A stretch of 64,000 nt of DNA, from the NCBI RefSeq assembly GCF_051020975.1, contig NW_027478168.1, forward strand, positions 6,820,001 to 6,884,000. The letters are read 5' to 3'. The stretch is from Osmia lignaria lignaria. Its lineage: Eukaryota > Arthropoda > Insecta > Hymenoptera > Megachilidae. The notes beneath the pieces were generated by a model. The model was not told where the DNA came from and did no database searches. It was given only the letters and a program-made list of their open reading frames with translations. Made by a program: the position numbers and the translations under genes. Positions 23,499 to 37,010 of this stretch are shown piece by piece; within the stretch, counting starts at the first letter, position 1, and every line of letters starts with the position of its first letter.

Positions 23499-26072
23499 CA
23501 TAGCTCGCATCGTTTCCGAGATATTTGCAGATTTATCTCAAGGGAAGGGTCCTGTCGTACATATTTCGAGATATTTCTTCTTCTTGTTGCTCTTCTTCTG
23601 CACAGCTAAGCTGGAAGTGGCATTTGCGGCTCGCACTAGTGCAGAGTTATCTCAAAGAAAGGGGCCACGGTGTTTCTGTATCTCTATTATGTTCGTGCGG
23701 CTTCGGAACTTTTAAATATCTCGATATATCTCGAAAACTACGCTTCTGATCAAAAAATATCATAGAACATAAATTGTAGGAAACATAATTCTCTACAAAA
23801 AACGTCTCTTAACATTTTGCCATAGCTCGCTTCGTTTCCGAGATATTTGCAGATTTATCTCAAGGGAAGTGGCCTGACGGACATATTTCGAGATATTTCT
23901 TCTTCTTGTTGTTCTTCTTCTGCACAGCTAAGCTGGAAGTGGCATTTGCGGCTCGCACTAGTGCAGAGTTATCTCAAAGAAAGGGGCCACGGTGTTTCTG
24001 TATCCCTATTATGTTGGTGCGGCTTCGGAACTTTTAAATATCTCGATATATCTCGAAAACTACGCTTCTGATCAAAAAATATCACAGAACATAAATTGTA
24101 GAATACATAATTCTCTACAAAAAACGTCTCTTAACATTTTGCCATAGCTCGCTTCGTTTCCGAGATATTTGCAGATTCAGCTCAAAGGAACTGGCCTGAC
24201 GGACATATTTCGAGATATTTCTTCTTCTTGTTGTTCTTCCTCTGCACAGCTAAGCTGGAAGTGGCATTTGCAGCTCGCAATAGTGCAGAGTTATCTCAAA
24301 GAAAGGGGCCACGGTGTTTCTGTATCTCTATTATGTTGGTGCGGCTTCGGAACTTTTAAATATCTCGATATATCTCGAAAACTACGCTTCTGATCAAAAA
24401 ATATCATAGAACATAAAAAGTAGGAAACTTAATTCTCTACAAAAAAGGTCTCTTAACATTTTGCCATAGCTCGCTTCGTTTCCGAGATATTTGCAGATAT
24501 ATCTCAAGGGAAGGGGCCTGACGGACATATTTCGAGATATTTCTTCTTCTTGTTGTTCTTCTTCTGCACAGCTGAGCTGGAAGTGGCATTTGCAGGTCGC
24601 AATAGTGCAGTTATCTCAAAGAAAGGGGCCACGGTGTTTCTGTATCTCTATTATGTTGGTGCGGCTTCGGAACTTTTAAATATCTCGATATATCTCGAAA
24701 ACTACGCTTCTGATCAAAAAATATTATAGAACGTAAATTGTAGGAAACATTATTCTCTACAAAAAAGGTCTCTTAACATTTTGCCATAGCTCGCTTCGTT
24801 TCCGAGATATTTGCAGATTCATCTCAAGGGAAGGGGTCTGACGGACATATTTCGAGATATTTCTTCTTCTTGTTGCTCTTCTTCTGCACCCCTAAGCTGG
24901 AAGTGGCATTTGCGGCTCGCACTAGTGCAGAGTTATCTCAAAGAAAGGGGCCACGGTGTTTCTGTATCTCTATTATGTTGGTGCGGCTTCGGAACTTTTA
25001 AATATCTCGATATATCTCGAAAACTGCGCTTCTGATCAAAAAATATCATAGAACATAAATTGTAGGAAACATAATTCTCTACAAAAAACGTCTCTTAACA
25101 TTTTGCCATAGCTCGCTTCGTTTCCGAGATATTTGCAGATTTATCTCAAGGGAAGTGGCCTGACGGACATATTTCGAGATATTTCTTCTTCTTGTTGTTC
25201 TTCTTCTGCACAGCTAAGCTGGAAGTGGCATTTGCGGCTCGCACTAGTGCAGAGTTATCTCAAAGAAAGGGGCCACGGTGTTTCTGTATCCCTATTATGT
25301 TGGTGCGGCTTCGGAACTTTTAAATATCTCGATATATCTCGAAAACTACGCTTCTGATCAAAAAATATCACAGAACATAAATTGTAGAATACATAATTCT
25401 CTACAAAAAACGTCTCTTAACATTTTGCCATAGCTCGCTTCGTTTCCGAGATATTTGCAGATTCAGCTCAAAGGAACTGGCCTGACGGACATATTTCGAG
25501 ATATTTCTTCTTCTTGTTGTTCTTCCTCTGCACAGCTAAGCTGGAAGTGGCATTTGCAGCTCGCAATAGTGCAGAGTTATCTCAAAGAAAGGGGCCACGG
25601 TGTTTCTGTATCTCTATTATGTTGGTGCGGCTTCGGAACTTTTAAATGTCTCGATATATCTCGAAAACTACGCTTCTGATCAAAAAATATCATAGAACAT
25701 AAATTGTAGGAAACATAATTCTCTACAAAAAAGGTCTCTTAACATTTTGCCATAGCTCGCTTCGTTTCCGAGATATTTGCAGATATACCTCAAGGGAAGG
25801 GGCCTGACGGACATATTTCGAGATACTTCTTCTTCTTGTTGTTCTTCCTCTGCACAGCTAAGCTGGAAGTGGCATTTGCAGCTCGCAATAGTGCAGAGTT
25901 ATCTCAAAGAAAGGGGCCACGGTGTTTCTGTATCTCTATTATGTTGGTGTGGCTTCGGAACTTTTAAATATCTTGATATATCTCGAGAACTACGCATCTG
26001 ATCAAAAAACATCATAGAAGACAAATTGTAGGAAACATAATTCTCTACAAAAAAGGTCTCTTAACATTTTGC
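23499..26072 (+). repeat. Four-monomer tandem duplication (1286-bp offset)
   Basis: Monomers 75-77 reappear as monomers 79 to 81 (first part): CTGTATCCC with ATCACAGAAC and GTAGAATAC near 24003-24106 match those near 25289-25392. The second half of monomer 74 matches monomer 78. The 1286-bp offset reflects the one 2-bp-deletion monomer it contains. The last monomer has been replaced from its middle onward by the hybrid junction. The same arrangement is carried over at 34759-37330. Confidence 0.8.
25751..26072 (+). repeat. Hybrid junction monomer 81 (crossover point)
   Basis: Up to 25799 this monomer has the ATATACCTCAAGGGAAGG form found again only at 37043, the first part of monomer 116. From 25826 it has the GATACTTC, CTTCCTCTGC, GTGTGGC and ACATCATAG set of monomer 45 (14169). 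The switch is confined to 25800-25825, where both parents are identical. Such a chimaera at the boundary between two copies is the expected product of an unequal exchange between monomer 45 and the parent of monomer 116. Confidence 0.88.
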
Positions 26073-27038
26073 CATAGCTCGCTTCGTTTCCGAGATATTT
26101 GCAGATTTATCTCAAGGGAAGGGGCCTGACGGACATATTTCGAGATATTTCTTCTTCTTGTTGTTCTTCTTCTGCACAGCTAAGCTGGAAGTGGCATTTG
26201 CGGCTCGCACTAGTGCAGAGTTATCTCAAAGAAAGAGGCCACGGTGTTTCTGTACCTCTATTATGTTGGTGCAGCTTCGGAACTTTTAAATATCTTGATA
26301 TATCTCGAGAACTACGCATCTGATCAAAAAATATCATCGAAGATAAAAAGTAGGAAACTTAATTCTCTACAAAAAAGGTCTCTTAACATTTTGCCATAGC
26401 TCGCTTCGTTTCCGAGATATTTGCAGATTCATATCAAGGGAAGTGGCCTGACGGACATTTTTCGAGATATTTCTTCTTCTTGTTGTTCTTCTTCTGCACA
26501 GCTAAGCTGGAAGTGGCATTTCCAGCTCGCAATAGTGCAGAGTTATCTCAATGAAAGGGGCCACGGTGTTTCTGTATCTCTATTATGTTGGTGCGGCTTC
26601 GGAACTTTTAAATATCTTGATATATCTCGAGAACTACGCATCTGATCAAAAAATATCATAGAACATAAAAAGTAGGAAACTTAATTCTCTACAAAAAAGG
26701 TCTCTTAACATTTTGCCATAGCTCGCTTCGTTTCCGAGATATTTGCATATTTATCTCAAGGGAAGGGGCCTGACGGACATATTTCGAGATATTTCTTCTT
26801 CTTGTTGTTCTTCTTCTGCACAGCTAAGCTGGAAGTGGCATTTGCGGCTCTCACTAGTGCAGAGTTATCTCAAAGAAAGGGGCCACGGTGTTTCTGTATC
26901 TCTATTATGTTGGTGCGGCTTCGGAACTTTTAAATATCTCGATATATCTCGAAAACTACGCTTCTGATCAAAAAATATCATAGAACATAAATTGTAGGAA
27001 ACATAATTCTCTACAAAAAAGGTCTCTTAACATTTTGC

Positions 27039-28970
27039 CATAGCTCGCTTCGTTTCCGAGATATTTGCAGATTTATCTCAAGGGAAGGGGCCTGACGGAC
27101 ATATTTCGAGATATTTCTTCTTCTTGTTGTTCTTCTTCTGCACAGCTAAGCTGGAAGTGGCATTTGCGGCTCGCAATAGTGCAGAGTTATCTCAAAGAAA
27201 GGGGCCACGGTGTTTCTGTATCTCTATTATGTTGGTGCGGCTTCGGAACTTTTAAATATCTCGATATATCTCGAAAACTACGCTTCTGATCAAAAAATAT
27301 CATAGAGCATAGATTGTAGGAAACATAATTCTCTACAAAAAACGTATCTTAACATTTTGCCATAGCTCGCTTCGTTTCCGAGATATTTGCAGATTCAGCT
27401 CAAAGGAACGGGCCTGACGGACACATTTCGAGATACTTCTTCTTCTTGTTGTTCTTCCTCTGCACAGCTAAGCTGGAAGTGGCATTTGCAGCTCGCAATA
27501 GTGCAGAGTTATCTCAAAGAAAGGGGCCACGGTGTTTCTGTATCTCTATTATGTTGGTGCGGCTTCGGAACTTTTAAATATCTCGATATATCTCGAAAAC
27601 TACGCTTCTGATCAAAAAATATCATAGAACATAAAAAGTAGGAAACTTAATTCTCTACAAAAAAGGTCTCTTAACATTTTGCCATAGCTCGCTTCGTTTC
27701 CGAGATATTTGCAGATTTATCTCAAGGGAAGGGGCCTGACGGACATATTTCGAGATATTTCTTCTTCTTGTTGTTCTTCTTCTGCACAGCTGAGCTGGAT
27801 GTGGCATTTGCAGGTTGCAATAGTGCAGAGTTATCTCAAAGAAAGGGGCCACGGTGTTTCTGTATCTCTATTATGTTGGTGCGGCTTCGGAACTTTTGAA
27901 TATCTCGATATATCTCGAAAACTACGCTTCTGATCAAAAAATATCATAGAACGTAAATTGTAGCAAACATTATTCTCTACAAAAAAGGTCTCTTAACAAT
28001 TTGCCATAGCTCGCTTCGTTTCCGAGATATTTGCAGATTCATCTCAAGGGAAGGGGTCTGACGGACATATTTCGAGATATTTCTTCTTCTTGTTGTTCTT
28101 CTTCTGCATAGCTAAGCTCGAAGCGGCATTTGCAGCTCGCAATAGTGCAGAGTTATCTCAAAGAAAGGGGCCACGGTGTTTCTGTATCTCTATTATGTTG
28201 GTGCGGTTTCGGAACTTTTAAATATCTTGATATATCTCGAGAACTACGCATCTGATCAAAAAATATCATAGAACATAAAAAGTAGGAAACTTAATTCTCT
28301 ACAAAAAAGGTGTCTCAACATTTTGCCATAGCTCGCTTCGTTTCCGAGATATTTGCAGATTTATCTCAAGGGAAGGGGCCTGACGGACATATTTCGAGAT
28401 ATTTCTTCTTCTTGTTGTTCTTCTTCTGCACAGCTGAGCTGGAAGTGGCATTTGCAGGTCGCAATAGTGCAGAGTTATCTCAAAGAAAGGGGCCACGGTG
28501 TTTCTGTATCTCTATTATGTTGGTGCGGCTTCGGAACTTTTAAATATCTTGATATATCTCGAGAACTACGCATCTGATCAAAAAATATCATAGAACATAA
28601 AAAGTAGGAAACTTAATTCTCTACAAAAAAGGTCTCTTAACATTTTGCCATAGCTCGCTTCGTTTCCGAGATATTTGCAGATTTATCTCAAGGGAAGGGG
28701 CCTGACGGACATATTTCGAGATATTTCTTCTTCTTGTTGTCCTTCTTCTGCACAGCTAAACTGGAAGTGGCATTTCCAGCTCGCAATAGTGCAGAGTTAT
28801 CTCAAAGAAAGGGGCCACGGTGTTTCTGTATCTCTATTATGTTGGTGCGCTTTCGGAACTTTTAAATATCTTGATATATCTCGAGAACTACGCATCTGAT
28901 CAAAAAATATCATAGAACATAAAAAGTAGGAAACTTAATTCTCTACAAAAAAGGTCTCTTAACATTTTGC
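27039..28970 (+). repeat. Six-monomer higher-order unit inside copy 2, first copy (1932 bp)
   Basis: Monomers 85-90. It already contains the three-monomer loss (monomer 86), the CGCAATAG change near 27172 and TTAACAATTT near 27995, none of which occur at the matching places of the 36-monomer copy 1. One private change, GCATAGCTAAG near 28107, is not present in the next copy and puts a stop in the forward frame. Confidence 0.9.
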
Positions 28971-30902
28971 CATAGCTCGCTTCGTTTCCGAGATATTTGC
29001 AGATTTATCTCAAGGGAAGGGGCCTGACGGACATATTTCGAGATATTTCTTCTTCTTGTTGTTCTTCTTCTGCACAGCTAAGCTGGAAGTGGCATTTGCG
29101 GCTCGCAATAGTGCAGAGTTATCTCAAAGAAAGGGGCCACGGTGTTTCTGTATCTCTATTATGTTGGTGCGGCTTCGGAACTTTTAAATATCTCGATATA
29201 TCTCGAAAACTACGCTTCTGATCAAAAAATATCATAGAGCATAGATTGTAGGAAACATAATTCTCTACAAAAAACGTATCTTAACATTTTGCCATAGCTC
29301 GCTTCGTTTCCGAGATATTTGCAGATTCAGCTCAAAGGAACGGGCCTGACGGACACATTTCGAGATACTTCTTCTTCTTGTTGTTCTTCCTCTGCACAGC
29401 TAAGCTGGAAGTGGCATTTGCAGCTCGCAATAGTGCAGAGTTATCTCAAAGAAAGGGGCCACGGTGTTTCTGTATCTCTATTATGTTGGTGCGGCTTCGG
29501 AACTTTTAAATATCTCGATATATCTCGAAAACTACGCTTCTGATCAAAAAATATCATAGAACATAAAAAGTAGGAAACTTAATTCTCTACAAAAAAGGTC
29601 TCTTAACATTTTGCCATAGCTCGCTTCGTTTCCGAGATATTTGCAGATTTATCTCAAGGGAAGGGGCCTGACGGACATATTTCGAGATATTTCTTCTTCT
29701 TGTTGTTCTTCTTCTGCACAGCTGAGCTGGATGTGGCATTTGCAGGTTGCAATAGTGCAGAGTTATCTCAAAGAAAGGGGCCACGGTGTTTCTGTATCTC
29801 TATTATGTTGGTGCGGCTTCGGAACTTTTGAATATCTCGATATATCTCGAAAACTACGCTTCTGATCAAAAAATATCATAGAACGTAAATTGTAGCAAAC
29901 ATTATTCTCTACAAAAAAGGTCTCTTAACAATTTGCCATAGCTCGCTTCGTTTCCGAGATATTTGCAGATTCATCTCAAGGGAAGGGGTCTGACGGACAT
30001 ATTTCGAGATATTTCTTCTTCTTGTTGTTCTTCTTCTGCACAGCTAAGCTCGAAGCGGCATTTGCAGCTCGCAATAGTGCAGAGTTATCTCAAAGAAAGG
30101 GGCCACGGTGTTTCTGTATCTCTATTATGTTGGTGCGGTTTCGGAACTTTTAAATATCTTGATATATCTCGAGAACTACGCATCTGATCAAAAAATATCA
30201 TAGAACATAAAAAGTAGGAAACTTAATTCTCTACAAAAAAGGTGTCTCAACATTTTGCCATAGCTCGCTTCGTTTCCGAGATATTTGCAGATTTATCTCA
30301 AGGGAAGGGGCCTGACGGACATATTTCGAGATATTTCTTCTTCTTGTTGTTCTTCTTCTGCACAGCTGAGCTGGAAGTGGCATTTGCAGGTCGCAATAGT
30401 GCAGAGTTATCTCAAAGAAAGGGGCCACGGTGTTTCTGTATCTCTATTATGTTGGTGCGGCTTCGGAACTTTTAAATATCTTGATATATCTCGAGAACTA
30501 CGCATCTGATCAAAAAATATCATAGAACATAAAAAGTAGGAAACTTAATTCTCTACAAAAAAGGTCTCTTAACATTTTGCCATAGCTCGCTTCGTTTCCG
30601 AGATATTTGCAGATTTATCTCAAGGGAAGGGGCCTGACGGACATATTTCGAGATATTTCTTCTTCTTGTTGTCCTTCTTCTGCACAGCTAAACTGGAAGT
30701 GGCATTTCCAGCTCGCAATAGTGCAGAGTTATCTCAAAGAAAGGGGCCACGGTGTTTCTGTATCTCTATTATGTTGGTGCGCTTTCGGAACTTTTAAATA
30801 TCTTGATATATCTCGAGAACTACGCATCTGATCAAAAAATATCATAGAACATAAAAAGTAGGAAACTTAATTCTCTACAAAAAAGGTCTCTTAACATTTT
30901 GC
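28971..30902 (+). repeat. Six-monomer higher-order unit inside copy 2, second copy (1932 bp)
   Basis: Monomers 91-96 repeat monomers 85-90 at an exact 1932-bp offset and share CGCAATAG near 29104, GACACATTTCG near 29352, GGATGTGGC near 29728, TTAACAATTT near 29927 and TTGTCCTTC near 30669. The duplication is therefore younger than the 36-monomer event and than the three-monomer loss. Confidence 0.9.
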
Positions 30903-33900
30903 CATAGCTCGCTTCGTTTCCGAGATATTTGCAGATTTATCTCAAGGGAAGTGGCCTGACGGACATATTTCGAGATATTTCTTCTTCTTGTTGTTCTTCT
31001 TCTGCACAGCTAAACTGGAAGTGGCATTTCCAGCTCGCAATAGTGCAGAGTTATCCCAAAGAAAGGGGCCACGATGTTTCTGTATCTCTATTATGTTGGT
31101 GCGGCTTCGGAACTTTTAAATATCTCGATATATCTCGAAAATTACGCTTCTGATCAAAAAATATCATAGAACATAAATTGTAGGAAACATAATTCTCTAC
31201 GAAAAAGGTCTCTTAACATTTTGCCATAGCTCGCTTCGTTTCCGAGATATTTGCAGATTTATCTCAAGGGAAGGGGCCTGACGGACATATTTCGAGATAT
31301 TTCTTCTTCTTGTTGTTCTTCTTCTGCACAGCTGAGCTGGAAGTGGCATTTGCAGGTCGCAATAGTGCAGTTATCTCAAAGAAAGGGGCCACGGTGTTTC
31401 TGTATCTCTATTATGTTGGTGCGGCTTCGGAACTTTTAAATATCTCGATATATCTCGAAAACTACGCTTCTGATCAAAAAATATCATAGAACGTAAATTG
31501 TAGGAAACATTATTCTCTACAAAAAAGGTCTCTTAACATTTTGCCATAGCTCGCTTCGTTTCCGAGATATTTGCAGATTCATCTCAAGGGAAGGGGTCTG
31601 ACGGACATATTTCGAGATATTTCTTCTTCTTGTTGTTCTTCTTCTGCACAGCTAAGCTCGAAGCGGCATTTGCAGCTCGCAATAGTGCAGAGTTATCTCA
31701 AAGAAAGGGGCCACGGTGTTTCTGTACCTCTATTATGTTGGTGCAGCTTCGGAACTTTTAAATATCTTGATATATCTCGAGAACTACGCATCTGATCAAA
31801 AAATATCATCGAACATAAAAAGTAAGAAACTTAATTCTCTACAAAAAAGGTCTCTTAACATTTTGCCATAGCTCGCTTCGTTTCCGAGATATTTGCAGAT
31901 TTATCTCAAGGGAAGTGGCCTGACGGACATATTTCGAGATATTTCTTCTTCTTGTTGTTCTTCTTCTGCACAGCTAAACTGGAAGTGGCATTTCCAGCTC
32001 GCAATAGTGCAGAGTTATCCCAAAGAAAGGGGCCACGATGTTTCTGTATCCTATTATGTTGGTGCGGCTTCGGAACTTTTAAATATCTCGATATATCTCG
32101 AAAATTACGCTTCTGATCAAAAAATATCATAGAACATAAATTGTAGGAAACGTAATTCTCTACAAAAAAGGTCTCTTAACATTTTGCCATAGCTCGCTTC
32201 GTTTCCGAGATATTTGCAGATTTATCTCAAGGGAAGGGGCCTGACGGACATATTTCGAGATATTTCTTCTTCTTGTTGTTGTTCTTCTGCACAGCTAAGC
32301 TGGAAGTGGCATTTGCAGCTCGCAGTAGTGCAGAGTTATCTCAAAGAAAGAGGCCACGGTGTTTCTGTACCTCTATTATGTTGGTGCAGCTTCGGAACTT
32401 TTAAATATCTTGATATATCTCGAGAACTACGCATCTGATCAAAAAATATCATCGAACATAAAAAGTAGGAAACTTAATTCTCTACAAGAAAGGTCTCTAA
32501 ACATTTTGCCATAGCTCGCTTCGTTTCCGAGATATTTGCAGATTTATCTCAAGGGAAGGGGCCTGACGGACATATTTCGAGATATTTCTTCTTCTTGTTC
32601 TTCTTCTTCTGCACAGCTGAGCTGGAAGTGGCATTTGCAGGTCGCAATAGTGCAGTTATCTCAAAGAAAGGGGCCACGGTGTTTCTGTATCTCTATTATG
32701 TTGGTGCGGCTTCGGAACTTTTAAATATCTCGATATATCTCGAAAACTACGCTTCTGATCAAAAAATATCATAGAACGTAAATTGTAGGAAACATTATTC
32801 TCTACAAAAAAGGTCTCTTAACATTTTGCCATAGCTCGCTTCGTTTCCGAGATATTTGCAGATTCATCTCAAGGGAAGGGGTCTGACGGACATATTTCGA
32901 GATATTTCTTCTTCTTGTTGTTCTTCTTCTGCACAGCTAAGCTCGAAGCGGCATTTGCAGCTCGCAATAGTGCAGAGTTATCTCAAAGAAAGAGGCCACG
33001 GTGTTTCTGTACCTCTATTATGTTGGTGCAGCTTCGGAACTTTTAAATATCTTGATATATCTCGAGAACTACGCATCTGATCAAAAAATATCATCGAACA
33101 TAAAAAGTAGGAAACTTAATTCTCTACAAAAAAGGTCTCTTAACATTTTGCCATAGTTCGCTTCGTTTCCGAGCTATTTGCAGATTCATCTCAAGGGAAG
33201 GGGTCTGACGGACATATTTCGAGATATTTCTTCTTCTTGTTATTCTTCTTCTGCACAGCTAAGCTCGAAGTGGCATTTGCAGCTCGCAATAGTGCAGAGT
33301 TATCTCAAAGAAAGAGGCCACGGTGTTTCTGTACCTCTATTATGTTGGTGCAGCTTCGGAACTTTTAAATATCTTGATATATCTCGAGAACTACGCATCT
33401 GATCAAAAAATATCATAGAACATAAAAAGTATGAAACTTAATTCTCTACAAAAAAGGTCTCTTAACATTTTGCCATAGCTCGCTTCGTTTCCGAGATATT
33501 TGCAGATTTATCTCAAGGGAAGGGGCCTGACGGACATATTTCGAGATATTTCTTCTTCTTGTTGTTCTTCTTCTGCACAGCTAAGCTGGAAGTGGCATTT
33601 GCGGCTCGCACTAGTGCAGAGTTATCTCAAAGAAAGGGGCCACGGTGTTTCTGTATCTCTATTATGTTGGTGCGGCTTCGGAACTTTTAAATATCTCGAT
33701 ATATCTCGAAAACTACGCTTCTGATCAAAAAATATCATAGAACATAAATTGTAGGAAACATAATTCTCTACAAAAAAGGTCTCTTAACATTTTGCCATAG
33801 CTCGCTTCGTTTCCGAGATATTTGCAGATTTATCTCAAGGGAAGGGGCCTGACGGACATATTTCGAGATATTTCTTCTTCTTGTTGTTCTTCTTCTGCAC

Positions 33901-36900
33901 AGCTGAGCTGGAAGTGGCATTTGCAGGTCGCAATAGTGCAGTTATCTCAAAGAAAGGGGCCACGGTGTTTCTGTATCTCTATTATGTTGGTGCGGCTTCG
34001 GAACTTTTAAATATCTCGATATATCTCGAAAACTACGCTTCTGATCAAAAAATATCATAGAACGTAAAAAGTAAGAAACTTAATTCTCTACAAAAAAGGT
34101 CTCTTAACATTTTGCCATACCTCGCTTCGTTTCCGAGATATTTGCAGATTTATCTCAAGGGAAGTGGCCTGACGGACATATTTCGAGATATTTCTTCTTC
34201 TTGTTGTTCTTCTTCTGCACAGCTAAACTGGAAGTGGCATTTCCAGCTCGCAATAGTGCAGAGTTATCCCAAAGAAAGGGGCCACGATGTTTCTGTATCC
34301 TATTATGTTGGTGCGGCTTCGGAACTTTTAAATATCTCGATATATCTCGAAAATTACGCTTCTGATCAAAAAATATCATAGAACATAAATTGTAGGAAAC
34401 ATAATTCTCTACAAAAAAGGTCTCTTAACATTTTGCCATAGCTCGCTTCGTTTCCGAGATATTTGCAGATTTATCTCAAGGGAAGGGGCCTGACGGACAT
34501 ATTTCGAGATACTTCTTCTTCTTGTTGTTCTTCTTCTGCACAGCTAAGCTGGAAGTGGCATTTGCAGTTCGCAATAGTGCAAAGTTATCTCAAAGAGAGG
34601 GGCCACGGTGTTTCTGTATCTCTATTATGTTGGTGCGGCTTCGGAACTTTTAAGTATCTTGATCTATCTCGAGAACTACGCATCTGATCAAAAAATATCA
34701 TAGAAGATAAAAAGTAGGAAACTTAATTCTCTACAAAAAAGGTCTCTTAACATTTCGCCATAGCTCGCATCGTTTCCGAGATATTTGCAGATTTATCTCA
34801 AGGGAAGGGTCCTGTCGTACATATTTCGAGATATTTCTTCTTCTTGTTGCTCTTCTTCTGCACAGCTAAGCTGGAAGTGGCATTTGCGGCTCGCACTAGT
34901 GCAGAGTTATCTCAAAGAAAGGGGCCACGGTGTTTCTGTATCTCTATTATGTTCGTGCGGCTTCGGAACTTTTAAATATCTCGATATATCTCGAAAACTA
35001 CGCTTCTGATCAAAAAATATCATAGAACATAAATTGTAGGAAACATAATTCTCTACAAAAAACGTCTCTTAACATTTTGCCATAGCTCGCTTCGTTTCCG
35101 AGATATTTGCAGATTTATCTCAAGGGAAGTGGCCTGACGGACATATTTCGAGATATTTCTTCTTCTTGTTGTTCTTCTTCTGCACAGCTAAGCTGGAAGT
35201 GGCATTTGCGGCTCGCACTAGTGCAGAGTTATCTCAAAGAAAGGGGCCACGGTGTTTCTGTATCCCTATTATGTTGGTGCGGCTTCGGAACTTTTAAATA
35301 TCTCGATATATCTCGAAAACTACGCTTCTGATCAAAAAATATCACAGAACATAAATTGTAGAATACATAATTCTCTACAAAAAACGTCTCTTAACATTTT
35401 GCCATAGCTCGCTTCGTTTCCGAGATATTTGCAGATTCAGCTCAAAGGAACTGGCCTGACGGACATATTTCGAGATATTTCTTCTTCTTGTTGTTCTTCC
35501 TCTGCACAGCTAAGCTGGAAGTGGCATTTGCAGCTCGCAATAGTGCAGAGTTATCTCAAAGAAAGGGGCCACGGTGTTTCTGTATCTCTATTATGTTGGT
35601 GCGGCTTCGGAACTTTTAAATATCTCGATATATCTCGAAAACTACGCTTCTGATCAAAAAATATCATAGAACATAAAAAGTAGGAAACTTAATTCTCTAC
35701 AAAAAAGGTCTCTTAACATTTTGCCATAGCTCGCTTCGTTTCCGAGATATTTGCAGATATATCTCAAGGGAAGGGGCCTGACGGACATATTTCGAGATAT
35801 TTCTTCTTCTTGTTGTTCTTCTTCTGCACAGCTGAGCTGGAAGTGGCATTTGCAGGTCGCAATAGTGCAGTTATCTCAAAGAAAGGGGCCACGGTGTTTC
35901 TGTATCTCTATTATGTTGGTGCGGCTTCGGAACTTTTAAATATCTCGATATATCTCGAAAACTACGCTTCTGATCAAAAAATATTATAGAACGTAAATTG
36001 TAGGAAACATTATTCTCTACAAAAAAGGTCTCTTAACATTTTGCCATAGCTCGCTTCGTTTCCGAGATATTTGCAGATTCATCTCAAGGGAAGGGGTCTG
36101 ACGGACATATTTCGAGATATTTCTTCTTCTTGTTGCTCTTCTTCTGCACCCCTAAGCTGGAAGTGGCATTTGCGGCTCGCACTAGTGCAGAGTTATCTCA
36201 AAGAAAGGGGCCACGGTGTTTCTGTATCTCTATTATGTTGGTGCGGCTTCGGAACTTTTAAATATCTCGATATATCTCGAAAACTGCGCTTCTGATCAAA
36301 AAATATCATAGAACATAAATTGTAGGAAACATAATTCTCTACAAAAAACGTCTCTTAACATTTTGCCATAGCTCGCTTCGTTTCCGAGATATTTGCAGAT
36401 TTATCTCAAGGGAAGTGGCCTGACGGACATATTTCGAGATATTTCTTCTTCTTGTTGTTCTTCTTCTGCACAGCTAAGCTGGAAGTGGCATTTGCGGCTC
36501 GCACTAGTGCAGAGTTATCTCAAAGAAAGGGGCCACGGTGTTTCTGTATCCCTATTATGTTGGTGCGGCTTCGGAACTTTTAAATATCTCGATATATCTC
36601 GAAAACTACGCTTCTGATCAAAAAATATCACAGAACATAAATTGTAGAATACATAATTCTCTACAAAAAACGTCTCTTAACATTTTGCCATAGCTCGCTT
36701 CGTTTCCGAGATATTTGCAGATTCAGCTCAAAGGAACTGGCCTGACGGACATATTTCGAGATATTTCTTCTTCTTGTTGTTCTTCCTCTGCACAGCTAAG
36801 CTGGAAGTGGCATTTGCAGCTCGCAATAGTGCAGAGTTATCTCAAAGAAAGGGGCCACGGTGTTTCTGTATCTCTATTATGTTGGTGCGGCTTCGGAACT

Positions 36901-37010
36901 TTTAAATGTCTCGATATATCTCGAAAACTACGCTTCTGATCAAAAAATATCATAGAACATAAATTGTAGGAAACATAATTCTCTACAAAAAAGGTCTCTT
37001 AACATTTTGC

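Larger units (their letters stand above)
14218..25799 (+). repeat. 36-monomer segment, copy 1 (11,582 bp)
   Basis: From the middle of monomer 45 to the early part of monomer 81. Markers matched in copy 2 include CATATCAAGG with an ACATTTTTCG near 14847-14882, TGCATATTT near 15164, GACACATTTCG near 15838, GGATGTGGC near 17182, TTGTCCTTC near 18119, the 2-bp and 1-bp deletion monomers, GAGCTATTTGC near 20624, CCTGTCGTAC near 23550, GCACCCCTAAG near 24886 and AAATGTCTCG near 25646. It contains a four-monomer sub-duplication (23499-26072) and clusters of the deletion-bearing monomers. Confidence 0.92.
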
